NCBI GenBank assembly: GCA_902767915.1
Contig: CACXJE010000010.1
Span: forward strand, 1 to 38,726
Direction of reading: 5' to 3'
DNA from: Oscillospiraceae bacterium
GTDB lineage: Bacteria > Bacillota > Clostridia > Oscillospirales > Oscillospiraceae
Length of the DNA stretch: 38,726 nt
The notes beneath the pieces were generated by a model that saw nothing but the letters and a program-made list of their open reading frames with translations, was not told the origin of the DNA and did no database searches. The translations under genes were made by a program, and so were the position numbers. The first letter of the stretch is position 1. Every line of letters begins with the position of its first letter. Below, in pieces: positions 15,113 through 22,582 of the stretch.

Positions 15113-15116
15113 TTTC

Positions 15117-15148
15117 TTTACAACAACCCGGCCCCATGGTATCATGGG
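15117..15148 (+). promoter_or_regulatory. Promoter of the lar genes with overlapping inverted repeat
   Basis: TTTACA (15117-15122), 17-bp spacer and TATCAT (15140-15145) form a moderate sigma-A promoter. CCCATG-GTAT-CATGGG (15133-15148) is a perfect 6-bp-arm inverted repeat over the -10 and a possible operator for an unidentified regulator. Confidence 0.65.
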
Positions 15149-15207
15149 ACCGTACAGAAAATCGACCGCTGCAAAGCGATTCATCATTCAGACAGGAGGA
15201 ACGCCCT

Positions 15208-15963
15208 GTGAAAACCGAAGCCAAACAGATCCTGCAGGCCGTCCGGGACGGAGCCCTTTCCGTGGACGAGGCCCTGCTGAAGCTGAAAACCGAGCCCTAC
15301 TCCGACATCGGCTATGCAAAGGTGGACCTGCACCGGAAGCTCCGCAAGGGTGCCGCGGAGGTGATCTACGGGGCAGGGAAGACCGTGCCCCAGATCGCAG
15401 GCATCCTGCGCACCATGCAGGACCACGGCCAGAACCGGGTGCTGATCACCCGCCTGTCCCCGGAGGCCGCCGAGGCCCTGGGCCGGGACTTTGCGCTGCG
15501 CTATGTGCCGGAGGCCCGGATCGCCCTGCTGGGGGAGCTGCCGGAGCCCGACGGCATCGGCACCGTGGTGGTGGCCACCGGCGGCACCAGCGATATTCCT
15601 GTGGCAGAGGAGGCGGCCTTCACCGCCGAAGCCCTGGGCAGCCGGGTGACCCGGCTCTATGACGTGGGTGTGGCGGGGCTTCACCGGCTGCTGGACCATC
15701 GGGAGGAGCTCATGCAGGCTGCGGTCATTGTGGCCATCGCCGGCATGGAGGGCGCCCTGGCCAGCGTCATCGGAGGCCTGGCGGACTGCCCGGTCATCGC
15801 GGTCCCCACCAGCGTGGGCTACGGCGCCTCCTTCGGGGGCCTGTCCGCCCTGCTGTCCATGCTGAACTCCTGCGCCAGCGGCGTTTCCGTGGTCAACATC
15901 GACAACGGCTTCGGCGCGGGCTTCCTGGCAAATATGATCAACCACATGGAGGTCAAGCCATGA
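15208..15963 (+). CDS. larB: LarB, pyridinium-3,5-biscarboxylic acid mononucleotide synthase
   Basis: This 251-residue cytosolic enzyme catalyses the first step of nickel-pincer nucleotide synthesis: it carboxylates and hydrolyses nicotinic acid adenine dinucleotide. Its C-terminal two thirds belongs to the PurE/AIR carboxylase family (VVVATGGTSDIPVAEEAA, VAIAGMEGALASVIGG, VIAVPTSVGYGASFGG), and the N-terminal LDxxR-like part is typical of LarB. I chose GTG 15208 because AGGAGGA lies seven bases upstream; the frame continues further upstream but overlaps the copper ATPase. The stop overlaps the larC start as ATGA. larA, the lactate racemase that usually uses the cofactor, is not in the window. 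Confidence 0.92.
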   Translation: MKTEAKQILQAVRDGALSVDEALLKLKTEPYSDIGYAKVDLHRKLRKGAAEVIYGAGKTVPQIAGILRTMQDHGQNRVLITRLSPEAAEALGRDFALRYVPEARIALLGELPEPDGIGTVVVATGGTSDIPVAEEAAFTAEALGSRVTRLYDVGVAGLHRLLDHREELMQAAVIVAIAGMEGALASVIGGLADCPVIAVPTSVGYGASFGGLSALLSMLNSCASGVSVVNIDNGFGAGFLANMINHMEVKP

Positions 15964-17270
15964 GAATCCTGTATCTGGACTGCGGCATGGGCGCCGCGGG
16001 GGATATGCTGACGGCAGCTCTGCTGGAGCTGCTGCCGGATCCGGCGGCCTTTGTGGAACGGCTCAACGGCCTGGGGATCCCCGGGGTCCGCTATCAGGCC
16101 GAGCCCGCCGTGAAGTGCGGGATCACCGGCACCCATATAACCGTCACCGTTGACGGGAAAGAAGAGGGCGCCCCCCACGAGCACCATCACGACCATGATC
16201 ACGACCATTATCACGATCATGAGCATACCCACGAACATACCCACGAACACACCCACACCGGCCTTGCCCGCATTCGGCATCTGGTCCGGGACCATCTGCC
16301 CCTGCCGGACCAGGTCCGGGCGGACGTGCTGGGAGTCTATGACCTGCTGGCCCAGGCGGAAAGCCGGGTCCACGGGGTCCCCATGGAGGAGATCCACTTT
16401 CATGAGGTGGGCACCATGGACGCCCTGGCGGACATCACCGCGGTCTGCCTGCTGATCCGGGAGCTTGCCCCGGACCGGATCCTGGCCTCTCCCGTCCACG
16501 TGGGCAGCGGCACGGTCCGCTGCGCCCACGGGATCCTGCCGGTGCCGGCCCCTGCCACGGCGCTGCTGCTGCAGGACGTTCCCATCTACGGCGGGGAGCT
16601 GCAGGGGGAGCTCTGCACCCCCACGGGCGCGGCTTTGCTGCGGCGGTTTGTCACGGGCTTTGGCCCCATGCCGCCCCTGCGGCCCAAGGCCATCGGCTAC
16701 GGCATGGGCCGGAAGGACTTTCCCCGGGCCAACTGCCTCCGGGCCATCCTGGGGGACGCCGAGGAGACCGGCAATGAGGCGCTGGAGCTCCGCTGCAACC
16801 TGGACGACCAGACCCCGGAGGAAATCGGCTTTGCGATGGAGCGGCTGCTGGAGGCCGGGGCCCTGGACGTCTGGACCCAGCCCATCGGCATGAAGAAGTC
16901 CCGGCCCGGTGCCATGCTCTGCGTGCTGTGCCGGCCGGAGGACAGGGCCCGGATGCTGGAGCTGCTCTTTTCCCACACCACCACCCTGGGGGTCCGGGAA
17001 TACCCGGTCAGGCGGTCTGTGCTGACCCGGGAAACCGAAACTCTGGATACCCCCTGGGGCCCGGTCCGCCGGAAGCGCTCCGCGGGCTTCGGCGTGAAAA
17101 AAGAGAAATACGAATACGAGGATCTGGCCCGGATCGCCCGGGAAACCGGCAGGAGCCTGACCGAAGTCAGAGACGCTCTCGAAGCCCAATGCAGGGACAA
17201 GCCTTGCTTGTCCGCTGATTCCCCCGCCCCTTCGGACAAGCAGGGCCTGTCCCTGCAGATAGAACCATGA
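15960..17270 (+). CDS. larC: LarC, nickel insertion protein (nickel-pincer cyclometallase)
   Basis: This 436-residue CTP-dependent enzyme inserts nickel into the pincer nucleotide. It starts MRILYLDCGMGAAGDM, the LarC signature, has a His/Asp-rich metal-storage stretch at about 72-99, then FHEVGTMDALADI and ELxCNLDDQTPEEIG. In Lactobacillus plantarum the protein is split as larC1/larC2 by a programmed frameshift; here it is one continuous frame. The last about 26 residues (after RDALEAQ) are encoded by a large inverted repeat at 17190-17257 and do not look like family sequence. The start overlaps the larB stop and the stop overlaps the larE start, both as ATGA. Confidence 0.92.
   Translation: MRILYLDCGMGAAGDMLTAALLELLPDPAAFVERLNGLGIPGVRYQAEPAVKCGITGTHITVTVDGKEEGAPHEHHHDHDHDHYHDHEHTHEHTHEHTHTGLARIRHLVRDHLPLPDQVRADVLGVYDLLAQAESRVHGVPMEEIHFHEVGTMDALADITAVCLLIRELAPDRILASPVHVGSGTVRCAHGILPVPAPATALLLQDVPIYGGELQGELCTPTGAALLRRFVTGFGPMPPLRPKAIGYGMGRKDFPRANCLRAILGDAEETGNEALELRCNLDDQTPEEIGFAMERLLEAGALDVWTQPIGMKKSRPGAMLCVLCRPEDRARMLELLFSHTTTLGVREYPVRRSVLTRETETLDTPWGPVRRKRSAGFGVKKEKYEYEDLARIARETGRSLTEVRDALEAQCRDKPCLSADSPAPSDKQGLSLQIEP
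17190..17257. repeat. Long inverted repeat at the larC 3' end
   Basis: Two 24-bp arms (17190-17213 and 17234-17257) differ at two positions and enclose a 20-nt loop. The left arm is itself a hairpin (GGACAAGC, CTT, GCTTGTCC). It encodes the LarC tail and lies nine bases before the larE start codon, so folding could influence larE translation. Confidence 0.88.
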
Positions 17271-18112
17271 GCGGCGGGACAAGGAGCGCCGGATATGACC
17301 GGCTGCTTGGGCTGCTGTGGTCCATGGGCTCCGTGGCGGTGGCCTTCTCCGCCGGGGTGGATTCCACCCTGCTGCTGCGGGCGGCCCGGGAGGCTCTGGG
17401 GGACCGGGTGATTGCGATCACGGTCCGGTCCCGCTTCGTGCCCCGGCGGGAGCTGGAGGCCTCCGAGGCCCTGTGCCGGACCATCGGCGTCCCGCAGCTG
17501 ATCCTGGAGGTGGATCCCTTCACGGTGGCGGGGGTCCGGGAGAACCCGGCCGACCGCTGCTATCTCTGCAAACGGGAGCTGTTTACCCGGATCCGGGCGG
17601 CAGCCGAGGCCCGGGGCTTTGCCCAGGTGGCGGAGGGCTCCAACGCCGACGATCTGGGGGACTACCGGCCCGGTATGCGGGCCATCCGGGAGCTGGGGAT
17701 CCGCAGCCCCCTGCTGGAGCTGGGGCTCACCAAGGCGGAGATCCGGGCCATGTCCCGGGAACTGGGGCTGCCCACCTGGGATAAGCCTGCCATGGCCTGC
17801 CTGGCCACCCGGATCCCCACAGGCACGCCCCTGACGGAGGAGAGCCTCCGACGGGCGGAAAAGGCAGAGGAACGGCTGTCTGATCTGGGCTTCGGCAAGC
17901 TGCGGGTCCGGGTCCACGGGGACCTGGCCCGGATCGAGCTGGATCCGGCGGAGCTGCCCCGGCTGCTGGACGAGCAGACGCGGCAAACCGTCCACCGGGA
18001 TCTGCTGGCCCTGGGCTTCCGCTGGGTCTCTCTGGACCTGGGCGGCTACCGGATGGGCAGTATGAATCGGATATCAGGCAATAGGCACCAGGCAATAGGC
18101 ACCAGGCAATAG
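17267..18112 (+). CDS. larE: LarE, ATP-dependent sacrificial sulfur transferase
   Basis: This 281-residue PP-loop enzyme adds sulfur to the pincer nucleotide. The ATP loop is FSAGVDST (27-34), where SGGVDST is usual. EGSNADDLGDYRPG and KPAMACLATRIP follow; Cys 178 lies where the sacrificial Cys 176 of L. plantarum LarE sits, so this looks like the one-cysteine type that loses its own sulfur each turn. A second pair, CYLC (98-101), is also present. The ATG overlaps the larC stop and has no separate ribosome site, so translation is probably coupled. The final about 16 residues (NRISGNRHQAIGTRQ) are encoded by an AGGCAAT/AGGCACC heptamer array, and its TAG provides the stop. Confidence 0.93.
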   Translation: MSGGTRSAGYDRLLGLLWSMGSVAVAFSAGVDSTLLLRAAREALGDRVIAITVRSRFVPRRELEASEALCRTIGVPQLILEVDPFTVAGVRENPADRCYLCKRELFTRIRAAAEARGFAQVAEGSNADDLGDYRPGMRAIRELGIRSPLLELGLTKAEIRAMSRELGLPTWDKPAMACLATRIPTGTPLTEESLRRAEKAEERLSDLGFGKLRVRVHGDLARIELDPAELPRLLDEQTRQTVHRDLLALGFRWVSLDLGGYRMGSMNRISGNRHQAIGTRQ

Positions 18113-18130
18113 GCAATAGGCAACAGGGGA
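18073..18130. repeat. AGGCAAY heptamer array at the larE 3' end
   Basis: About seven 7-bp units (CAGGCAA, TAGGCAC, CAGGCAA and so on). The first five are translated as the LarE tail; the TAG at 18110-18112 ends the gene inside the array. Confidence 0.9.
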
Positions 18131-18330
18131 CGGGGGAACGGATTGCCACGGCCAGTCTGCGGACTGGCCTCGCAATGACAAAAACGAAACCGTTTCCGCC
18201 GTAGGGGCGGCCATTGGCCGCCCGCCCGAGGCACCTGCCTGCAGCGAAGCATTAATAGTTTGGCGTTTTGCAGATTGCAATCCGCGAAACACGTCAAACT
18301 CTCAATTCTCAATTCTCAATTCTCAATTGA
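18131..18330. repeat. Stacked repeats of families E, A and C between larE and deoC
   Basis: Family E (GGATTGCCACGG, CCAGTC/GACTGG hairpin, CTCGCAATGACA) lies at about 18136-18181 and is related to 22478-22516. Family A (GTAGGGGCGGCCATTGGCCG) lies at 18201-18245. Hairpin core copy 4 lies at 18265-18290. An AATTCTC heptamer array lies at 18298-18330. No gene is seen in 18113-18446. Confidence 0.85.
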
Positions 18331-18362
18331 CTCCTCCCGGGATCTTTTTTTTCGAAAACCCA

Positions 18363-18391
18363 TATACATTCCCGGAGAAATGTGGTAAAAT
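18363..18391 (+). promoter_or_regulatory. Possible promoter of deoC
   Basis: TATACA (18363-18368), 17-bp spacer, TAAAAT (18386-18391). The -35 is only four of six. No clear terminator was seen between this site and larE. Confidence 0.4.
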
Positions 18392-18446
18392 AAAAAAAGT
18401 GCAAATCATTTTCGCGTTGATTTTTTCATAGAAAGGAAGGGTACCC

Positions 18447-19121
18447 ATGAGTAACCTGAAATTCACCCCTGCCGAAATGGCAAAGTTTATTGACCACACC
18501 CTGCTGAAGCCCCAGGCCAGCCTGGAGGACATCCGCAAGGTCTGCGACGAGGCCAAGGCCTACAACACCGCCTCCGTCTGCGTCAATCCCAGCTATATCA
18601 AATTCGTCGCCCAGCAGCTGGAGGGCACCGACGTGACCCCCTGCTGCGTGATCGGCTTCCCCTTGGGCGCCACCACCCCCAACGTCAAGGCCTTTGAGGC
18701 CGCCGAGGCTGTCTCCAACGGCGCCGGCGAGGTGGACATGGTCATCAACGTGGGCGCCGTCAAGTCCGGCGACTGGGCCCTGGTGGAGCGGGACATTGCC
18801 GCCGTCGTCACCGCCGTGGACGGCGAGGCCAAGGTGAAGGTCATCATCGAGACCTGCCTGCTCACCGACGAGGAAAAGGTTCTGGCCTGCCAGGCTGCCA
18901 AGCGGGTCGGCGCGGACTTTGTCAAGACCTCCACCGGCTTCTCCACCGGCGGCGCCACCGTGGAGGACGTCCGTCTGATGCGGCAGACCGTGGGTCCCGA
19001 GATGGGCGTGAAGGCCTCCGGCGGCGTGCGTACCTATGCCGACGCCGTGGCAATGATCGAGGCCGGCGCCAGCCGTCTGGGCGCCTCCTCCGGCAAGGCC
19101 ATTATCGAAGGCTGCAAATAA
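18447..19121 (+). CDS. deoC: Deoxyribose-phosphate aldolase
   Basis: This 224-residue cytosolic TIM-barrel class I aldolase splits 2-deoxyribose 5-phosphate into glyceraldehyde 3-phosphate and acetaldehyde in deoxynucleoside breakdown. The Schiff-base lysine is K160 in DFVKTSTGF, with [10 protein letters not shown] holding the catalytic Asp (about 97) and the second lysine in VKASGG (about 187). The length is standard. GAAAGGAAGG precedes ATG 18447. Its product feeds triosephosphate isomerase, encoded next, although 325 bp of repeats and a separate promoter lie between the genes. Confidence 0.96.
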   Translation: MSNLKFTPAEMAKFIDHTLLKPQASLEDIRKVCDEAKAYNTASVCVNPSYIKFVAQQLEGTDVTPCCVIGFPLGATTPNVKAFEAAEAVSNGAGEVDMVINVGAVKSGDWALVERDIAAVVTAVDGEAKVKVIIETCLLTDEEKVLACQAAKRVGADFVKTSTGFSTGGATVEDVRLMRQTVGPEMGVKASGGVRTYADAVAMIEAGASRLGASSGKAIIEGCK

Positions 19122-19260
19122 CACCGGCTCCGCAGGACGGCCGGCCCCTGGCCGCCGCGGCATGACGAAAAGTTGAAAGTTGAAAATTGAAAGTTGAAAG
19201 TTGTGGTATCGTTCAAATTGCCATTTGAACGATGAAAAACAAAACAGAACGTATCGAATT
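19122..19260. repeat. REP, AAAGTTG heptamer array and hairpin core copy 5
   Basis: A GGCCGGCCCCTGGCCG palindrome (about 19138-19156) is followed by 7-bp AAAGTTG units (19171-19203) and the core ATCGTTCAAAT / TGCC / ATTTGAACGAT (19208-19233, 11-bp perfect stem). Between here and 19320 the DNA is unique and carries the tpiA promoter. Confidence 0.87.
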
Positions 19261-19297
19261 GATTCTCGATTCACTGAACAACGACTGACTTGATACC

Positions 19298-19326
19298 ATG
19301 ACAGACTTTCGCTTTCGGATTATATT
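19298..19326 (+). promoter_or_regulatory. Probable promoter of tpiA
   Basis: ATGACA (19298-19303, five of six), 17-bp spacer, TATATT (19321-19326). The transcript would begin near hairpin core copy 6 at 19331, placing that hairpin at the 5' end of the leader. Confidence 0.55.
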
Positions 19327-19330
19327 TTCA

Positions 19331-19395
19331 GTTTTTCAAATGGTAATTTGAAAAACACATCCATTTTCAACTTTCAACTTTCAACTTTCAATTCA
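19331..19395. repeat. Hairpin core copy 6 with TTTCAAC heptamer array
   Basis: GTTTTTCAAAT / GGTA / ATTTGAAAAAC (19331-19356) is an 11-bp perfect stem. The loop GGTA is close to the complement of TGCC, so this copy is probably inverted relative to the others. A TTTCAAC array follows (19364-19393). Confidence 0.85.
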
Positions 19396-19445
19396 TCCCG
19401 CACCCCGAAAAAATAAAATGATACTATATGACAGGAGGAAACACT

Positions 19446-20189
19446 ATGAGAACCCCCATGATTGCCGGCAACTGGAAAATGAACAAGACCCCCGCTGAGA
19501 CCAAGGCTCTGATCGAGGATCTGAAGCAGGTGGAAAACCGCAGCGGCGCGGAAGTCGTCGTCTGCCCCATGACCGTCTGCCTTTCCGCCGCGGCGGAAGC
19601 CCTCAAGGGCAGCGCCATCAAGCTGGGCGCCCAGAACGTCCACTTTGCTGAAAACGGCGCCTACACCGGCGAATGCAACGCCGCGTCTCTGAAGGAGCTG
19701 GGCGTGGAATACGTGATCATCGGCCACTCCGAGCGCCGTCAGTATTTCGGCGAAACCGACGAGACCGTCAACCAGCGGACCCTGAAGGCCCTGGAAGCCG
19801 GCCTGAAGCCCATCGTCTGCGTGGGCGAGAGCCTGACCCAGAAGCAGCAGGGCATCACCAACGAGGTGGTCTGCCTGCAGACCAAGGTGGCCCTTCTGAA
19901 CGTGGGCGAGAAGATCGACGACGTGGTCATCGCCTATGAGCCCGTTTGGGCCATCGGCACCGGCCTGACCGCCACCCCCGAGGAGGCCAACGCCACCATC
20001 GCCGCCATCCGCGGCGCCATCCGGGAAGTCTTCGGCGAGGCTGCCGACCGGGTCCGGATCCTCTACGGCGGCTCCATGAACGGCAAGAACGCCCACGATC
20101 TGATGGCTCAGCCCGAAATCGACGGCGGCCTGATCGGCGGCGCCTCCCTGGCAGCCGAAAAGTTCTCCGGCGTCATCAACTTCAACTGA
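19446..20189 (+). CDS. tpiA: Triosephosphate isomerase
   Basis: This 247-residue cytosolic TIM-barrel enzyme interconverts dihydroxyacetone phosphate and glyceraldehyde 3-phosphate. Catalytic residues are visible: K11 in GNWKMNKT, H94 in IIGHSERR and E165 in AYEPVWAIGTG; YGGSM is the phosphate-binding end. An in-frame ATG at 19428 precedes the ribosome site, so ATG 19446, eight bases after AGGAGGA, is the start. It stands apart from the usual gapA-pgk-gpmI cluster. Confidence 0.97.
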   Translation: MRTPMIAGNWKMNKTPAETKALIEDLKQVENRSGAEVVVCPMTVCLSAAAEALKGSAIKLGAQNVHFAENGAYTGECNAASLKELGVEYVIIGHSERRQYFGETDETVNQRTLKALEAGLKPIVCVGESLTQKQQGITNEVVCLQTKVALLNVGEKIDDVVIAYEPVWAIGTGLTATPEEANATIAAIRGAIREVFGEAADRVRILYGGSMNGKNAHDLMAQPEIDGGLIGGASLAAEKFSGVINFN

Positions 20190-20202
20190 GAAACCTGAGA
20201 AT

Positions 20203-20234
20203 CGCCGCGGCGGCTGACCCCGCCGCGGCGTTCC
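20203..20234 (+). terminator. Strong hairpin between tpiA and the BMP-domain gene
   Basis: CGCCGCGGCGG (20203-20213), loop CTGACC, CCGCCGCGGCG (20220-20230). The 11-bp all-GC stem is followed only by TTCC, so it may attenuate rather than fully stop transcription into the next gene, whose ribosome site starts ten bases later. Confidence 0.55.
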
Positions 20235-20255
20235 ATTATGAAAGGAGGTCCGAGG

Positions 20256-22196
20256 ATGGACTTTGATGCAGCTGAGCAATACCAAAAAGCCCTGAAGGCG
20301 GGCCAGAAATACGTGAAAAGCGCGCTAAGCGCCGGCACCGACCCCTATCCCGCCGTCCTGGACGAGCTGGAGAAGGGCTACGAGATCAAGGGCCGGGTGG
20401 ACCTGGGCCTGCAGCAGATCCCCATGGATCTGATCGTGGGCACCGTCACCGCCGGCCGCGTCAACGCCCTGGCGGGGAACTTCATGCCCCTGCTGGAGGC
20501 GGAGACCGAGTTCGGCGTCAAGTGGACCCGGCTCTGCGCCGCCCACATGGCCGAGGGCATTCGGGATCCGATCCTCTGTTATGAGTTCCTGGGCAAATTC
20601 TACGTCCAGGAGGGCAACAAGCGGGTCTCCGTGCTGCGGAGCTTCGAGTCCCCCATGGTGGCCGCCGAGGTCACCCGCCTGCTGCCGGCCCAGACCGAGG
20701 ACCCGGAAATTGTGGTCTATTATGAATTTGTCCGGTTCCACAGCATCACCGGCCTGTATGACGTGCATTTCGACCGGCCCGGGAGCTACGCAAAGCTTCT
20801 GGCTGCCCTGGGCATGGCGGAGGATCACGTCTGGACCGAGACCGAACGCCGCAGCTTCCGCTCCGGCTACACCCGGTTCTGTGAGGCCTACGGGAAAATG
20901 AAGGTGCAGCCGGCCCTGCCTGCCGAGGCCCTGCTGGTCTGGCTCCAGGTTTTCCCCTTCGCGGAGATCAAGCAGGCCACCATGGAGGAGCTGGTCCGCA
21001 GGATCTCGGAGCTCTGGACCGACGTGAAGACCCAAAACGAGCCGGAAAGCCCCATCGAGGTCCAGCCCGCGGTCCAGGAAAAGGAAAAGAGCCTGGTGGC
21101 CAAGCTATTGACCAAAACCCAGTCGGACCAGCTGACCGTGGCCTTCGTCTACGGCTTCGACCCAAAAACCAGCAGCTGGACCCGGGCCCATGAGGCGGGC
21201 CGTGCCCACATTGCGGAGGTCTTCGGCGAGAAGCTCCGGGCCCTGACCTACCAGGTGGTGAACCGGGACTATGCCGCTGCCATGGAGGCCGCGGTGGAGG
21301 ACGGGGCCAAGCTGATCTTTGCCACCACCCCGCCCATGATCGACGCCTGCCGGAAAACCGCGGCCCTGCACCCCAACGTCCGGGTCTTCAACTGCGCCCT
21401 GTCCCAGCCCTATACCGGGGTCCGGATGTACCACAGCCGGATCTATGAGTGCAAGTTCATCACCGGCGCCATTGCCGGGGCCATGGCGGACAACAACCGG
21501 GTGGGCTATATTGCCGGCTATCCCATCTTCGGCGAGCCCGCCGGCATCAATGCCTTCGCCCTGGGGGTGCGGATGACCAATCCCCGGGCCCGGGTGAAGC
21601 TCACCTGGTCCAGCACCCGGCGGGACGCCATCGAAACCTATCTGGAGAACGGGATCTCGGTGATCTCCAACCGGGACGCCGCCAGCCCGGATCAAGAGCA
21701 TTGGGCCCTGGAATGGGGCACCTACAAGCTGTCCCAGACCGGCACCCTGCAGCCCCTGGCGGTGCCCTGCTGGAACTGGGGCGCCTTCTATGAGCAGGTG
21801 GTCCGCTCGGTTTTGAAGGGCACCCTGGAGGAGGGCCCCGCCGACAAGGCCATTCATTACTGGCTGGGTCTGGACACCGGCGCCATCGACGTGCGGCTCT
21901 CCGAGGCCCTGCCCGACGGGGTTCGGAGCCTGGCCCTGCTGCTGAAGCAGGAGATCACGGCCGGCAGGGTAGACCCCTTCCGGACCCGGATCCTGGATCA
22001 GAGCGGGACGCTTCGCAACGACGGGGAAAAGACCTTCCAGATGGAGGAGCTGATGCAGATGGATTGGCTCTGCGACAACGTGGACGGAGGCATCCCCTCC
22101 TATGAGGAGCTGCTGCCCGGCTCCCGGGAGCTGGTGCGCCTGCTGGGCCTCTACCGGGAGCAGCTCTCCCCGGTGGTGGAGGAAAAGCAGCTGTAG
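20256..22196 (+). CDS. ParB-like/BMP fusion protein with no signal peptide
   Basis: This 646-residue protein joins two parts. Residues about 30-165 contain IVGTVTAGRVNALAGNFMPL and YVQEGNKRVSVLRSF, which resemble the ParB/sulfiredoxin-like nucleotide-binding fold (GNKR in place of ParB GERR-type motifs). Residues about 290-620 resemble the BMP/PnrA (Med) family of purine-nucleoside-binding ABC proteins: VAFVYGF, ATTPPMIDACRKTAALHPNVRVFNCA, YECKFITGAIAGAMADNNRVGYIAGYPIFGEPAGINAFALG. The region between is helical and charged. There is no signal peptide or lipobox, so it should be cytosolic rather than a transport receptor. AAAGGAGGTCC before ATG 20256 fixes the start; an ATG at 20238 precedes it. 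It may sense or process nucleosides; this is inference. Confidence 0.8.
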   Translation: MDFDAAEQYQKALKAGQKYVKSALSAGTDPYPAVLDELEKGYEIKGRVDLGLQQIPMDLIVGTVTAGRVNALAGNFMPLLEAETEFGVKWTRLCAAHMAEGIRDPILCYEFLGKFYVQEGNKRVSVLRSFESPMVAAEVTRLLPAQTEDPEIVVYYEFVRFHSITGLYDVHFDRPGSYAKLLAALGMAEDHVWTETERRSFRSGYTRFCEAYGKMKVQPALPAEALLVWLQVFPFAEIKQATMEELVRRISELWTDVKTQNEPESPIEVQPAVQEKEKSLVAKLLTKTQSDQLTVAFVYGFDPKTSSWTRAHEAGRAHIAEVFGEKLRALTYQVVNRDYAAAMEAAVEDGAKLIFATTPPMIDACRKTAALHPNVRVFNCALSQPYTGVRMYHSRIYECKFITGAIAGAMADNNRVGYIAGYPIFGEPAGINAFALGVRMTNPRARVKLTWSSTRRDAIETYLENGISVISNRDAASPDQEHWALEWGTYKLSQTGTLQPLAVPCWNWGAFYEQVVRSVLKGTLEEGPADKAIHYWLGLDTGAIDVRLSEALPDGVRSLALLLKQEITAGRVDPFRTRILDQSGTLRNDGEKTFQMEELMQMDWLCDNVDGGIPSYEELLPGSRELVRLLGLYREQLSPVVEEKQL

Positions 22197-22280
22197 AACA
22201 GGCGCCAGTAGGGGCCGATGCCTACATCGGCCCATGGGAACAGCCAATCCGTAGGGGCCGATGCCCACATCGGCCCGAGG
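22197..22280. repeat. Two tandem GTAGGGGCCGATG palindromes
   Basis: Near-identical GTAGGGGCCGATGCC-ACATCGGCCC units at about 22210 and 22251 follow the stop codon of the BMP-domain gene. Similar units lie at 5149. Confidence 0.85.
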
Positions 22281-22475
22281 GAACAGGGAACAGGCCCGCC
22301 CGTAGGGGCGGCCATTGGCCGCCCGCCCGAGGCACCCGCCTGCAGCTCCGGCTATACCCGTGCAGGGCACAATGTCAGCCGGCCAAGATGAATTGAGAAT
22401 TGAGAATTAAGAATTGAGAATTAAGAATTGAGAATTTAAGGTGATTTCAAATTGCCATTTGAAATCATTGAAAAA
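22281..22475. repeat. Composite repeat element (copy 2)
   Basis: Same order as 4921-5088: GGGAACAGG units, GTAGGGGCGGCC palindrome (22302-22323), CCGGCT...AGCCGG hairpin (about 22348-22382), a seven-unit GAATTGA/GAATTAA array (22391-22439) and core TGATTTCAAAT / TGCC / ATTTGAAATCA (22442-22467). The array is longer than in copy 1. Confidence 0.9.
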
Positions 22476-22520
22476 GGGGAACGGATTGCCACGGGCCTTT
22501 GGCCCTCGCAATGACAGAAT
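22476..22520. repeat. Repeat family E copy
   Basis: GGATTGCCACGG, a GGGCC-TTT-GGCCC hairpin, then CTCGCAATGACAG; related to 18136-18181, where the hairpin arms are different but still paired. The rest of 22197-22582 holds no gene. Confidence 0.8.
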
Positions 22521-22582
22521 CGAGATGTTTCCCGCCCACCCGCACCACCATGGAACCATACACAGAAAGAAGGGACACCCAC

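Noticed and set aside
15960-17270. Programmed frameshift in larC as in L. plantarum
   Set aside because: The gene is one continuous frame covering both LarC halves.
18073-18130. CRISPR array
   Set aside because: Repeats are 7-bp units without spacers. No direct repeats of 24-40 bp with spacers and no cas genes were seen anywhere in the window.
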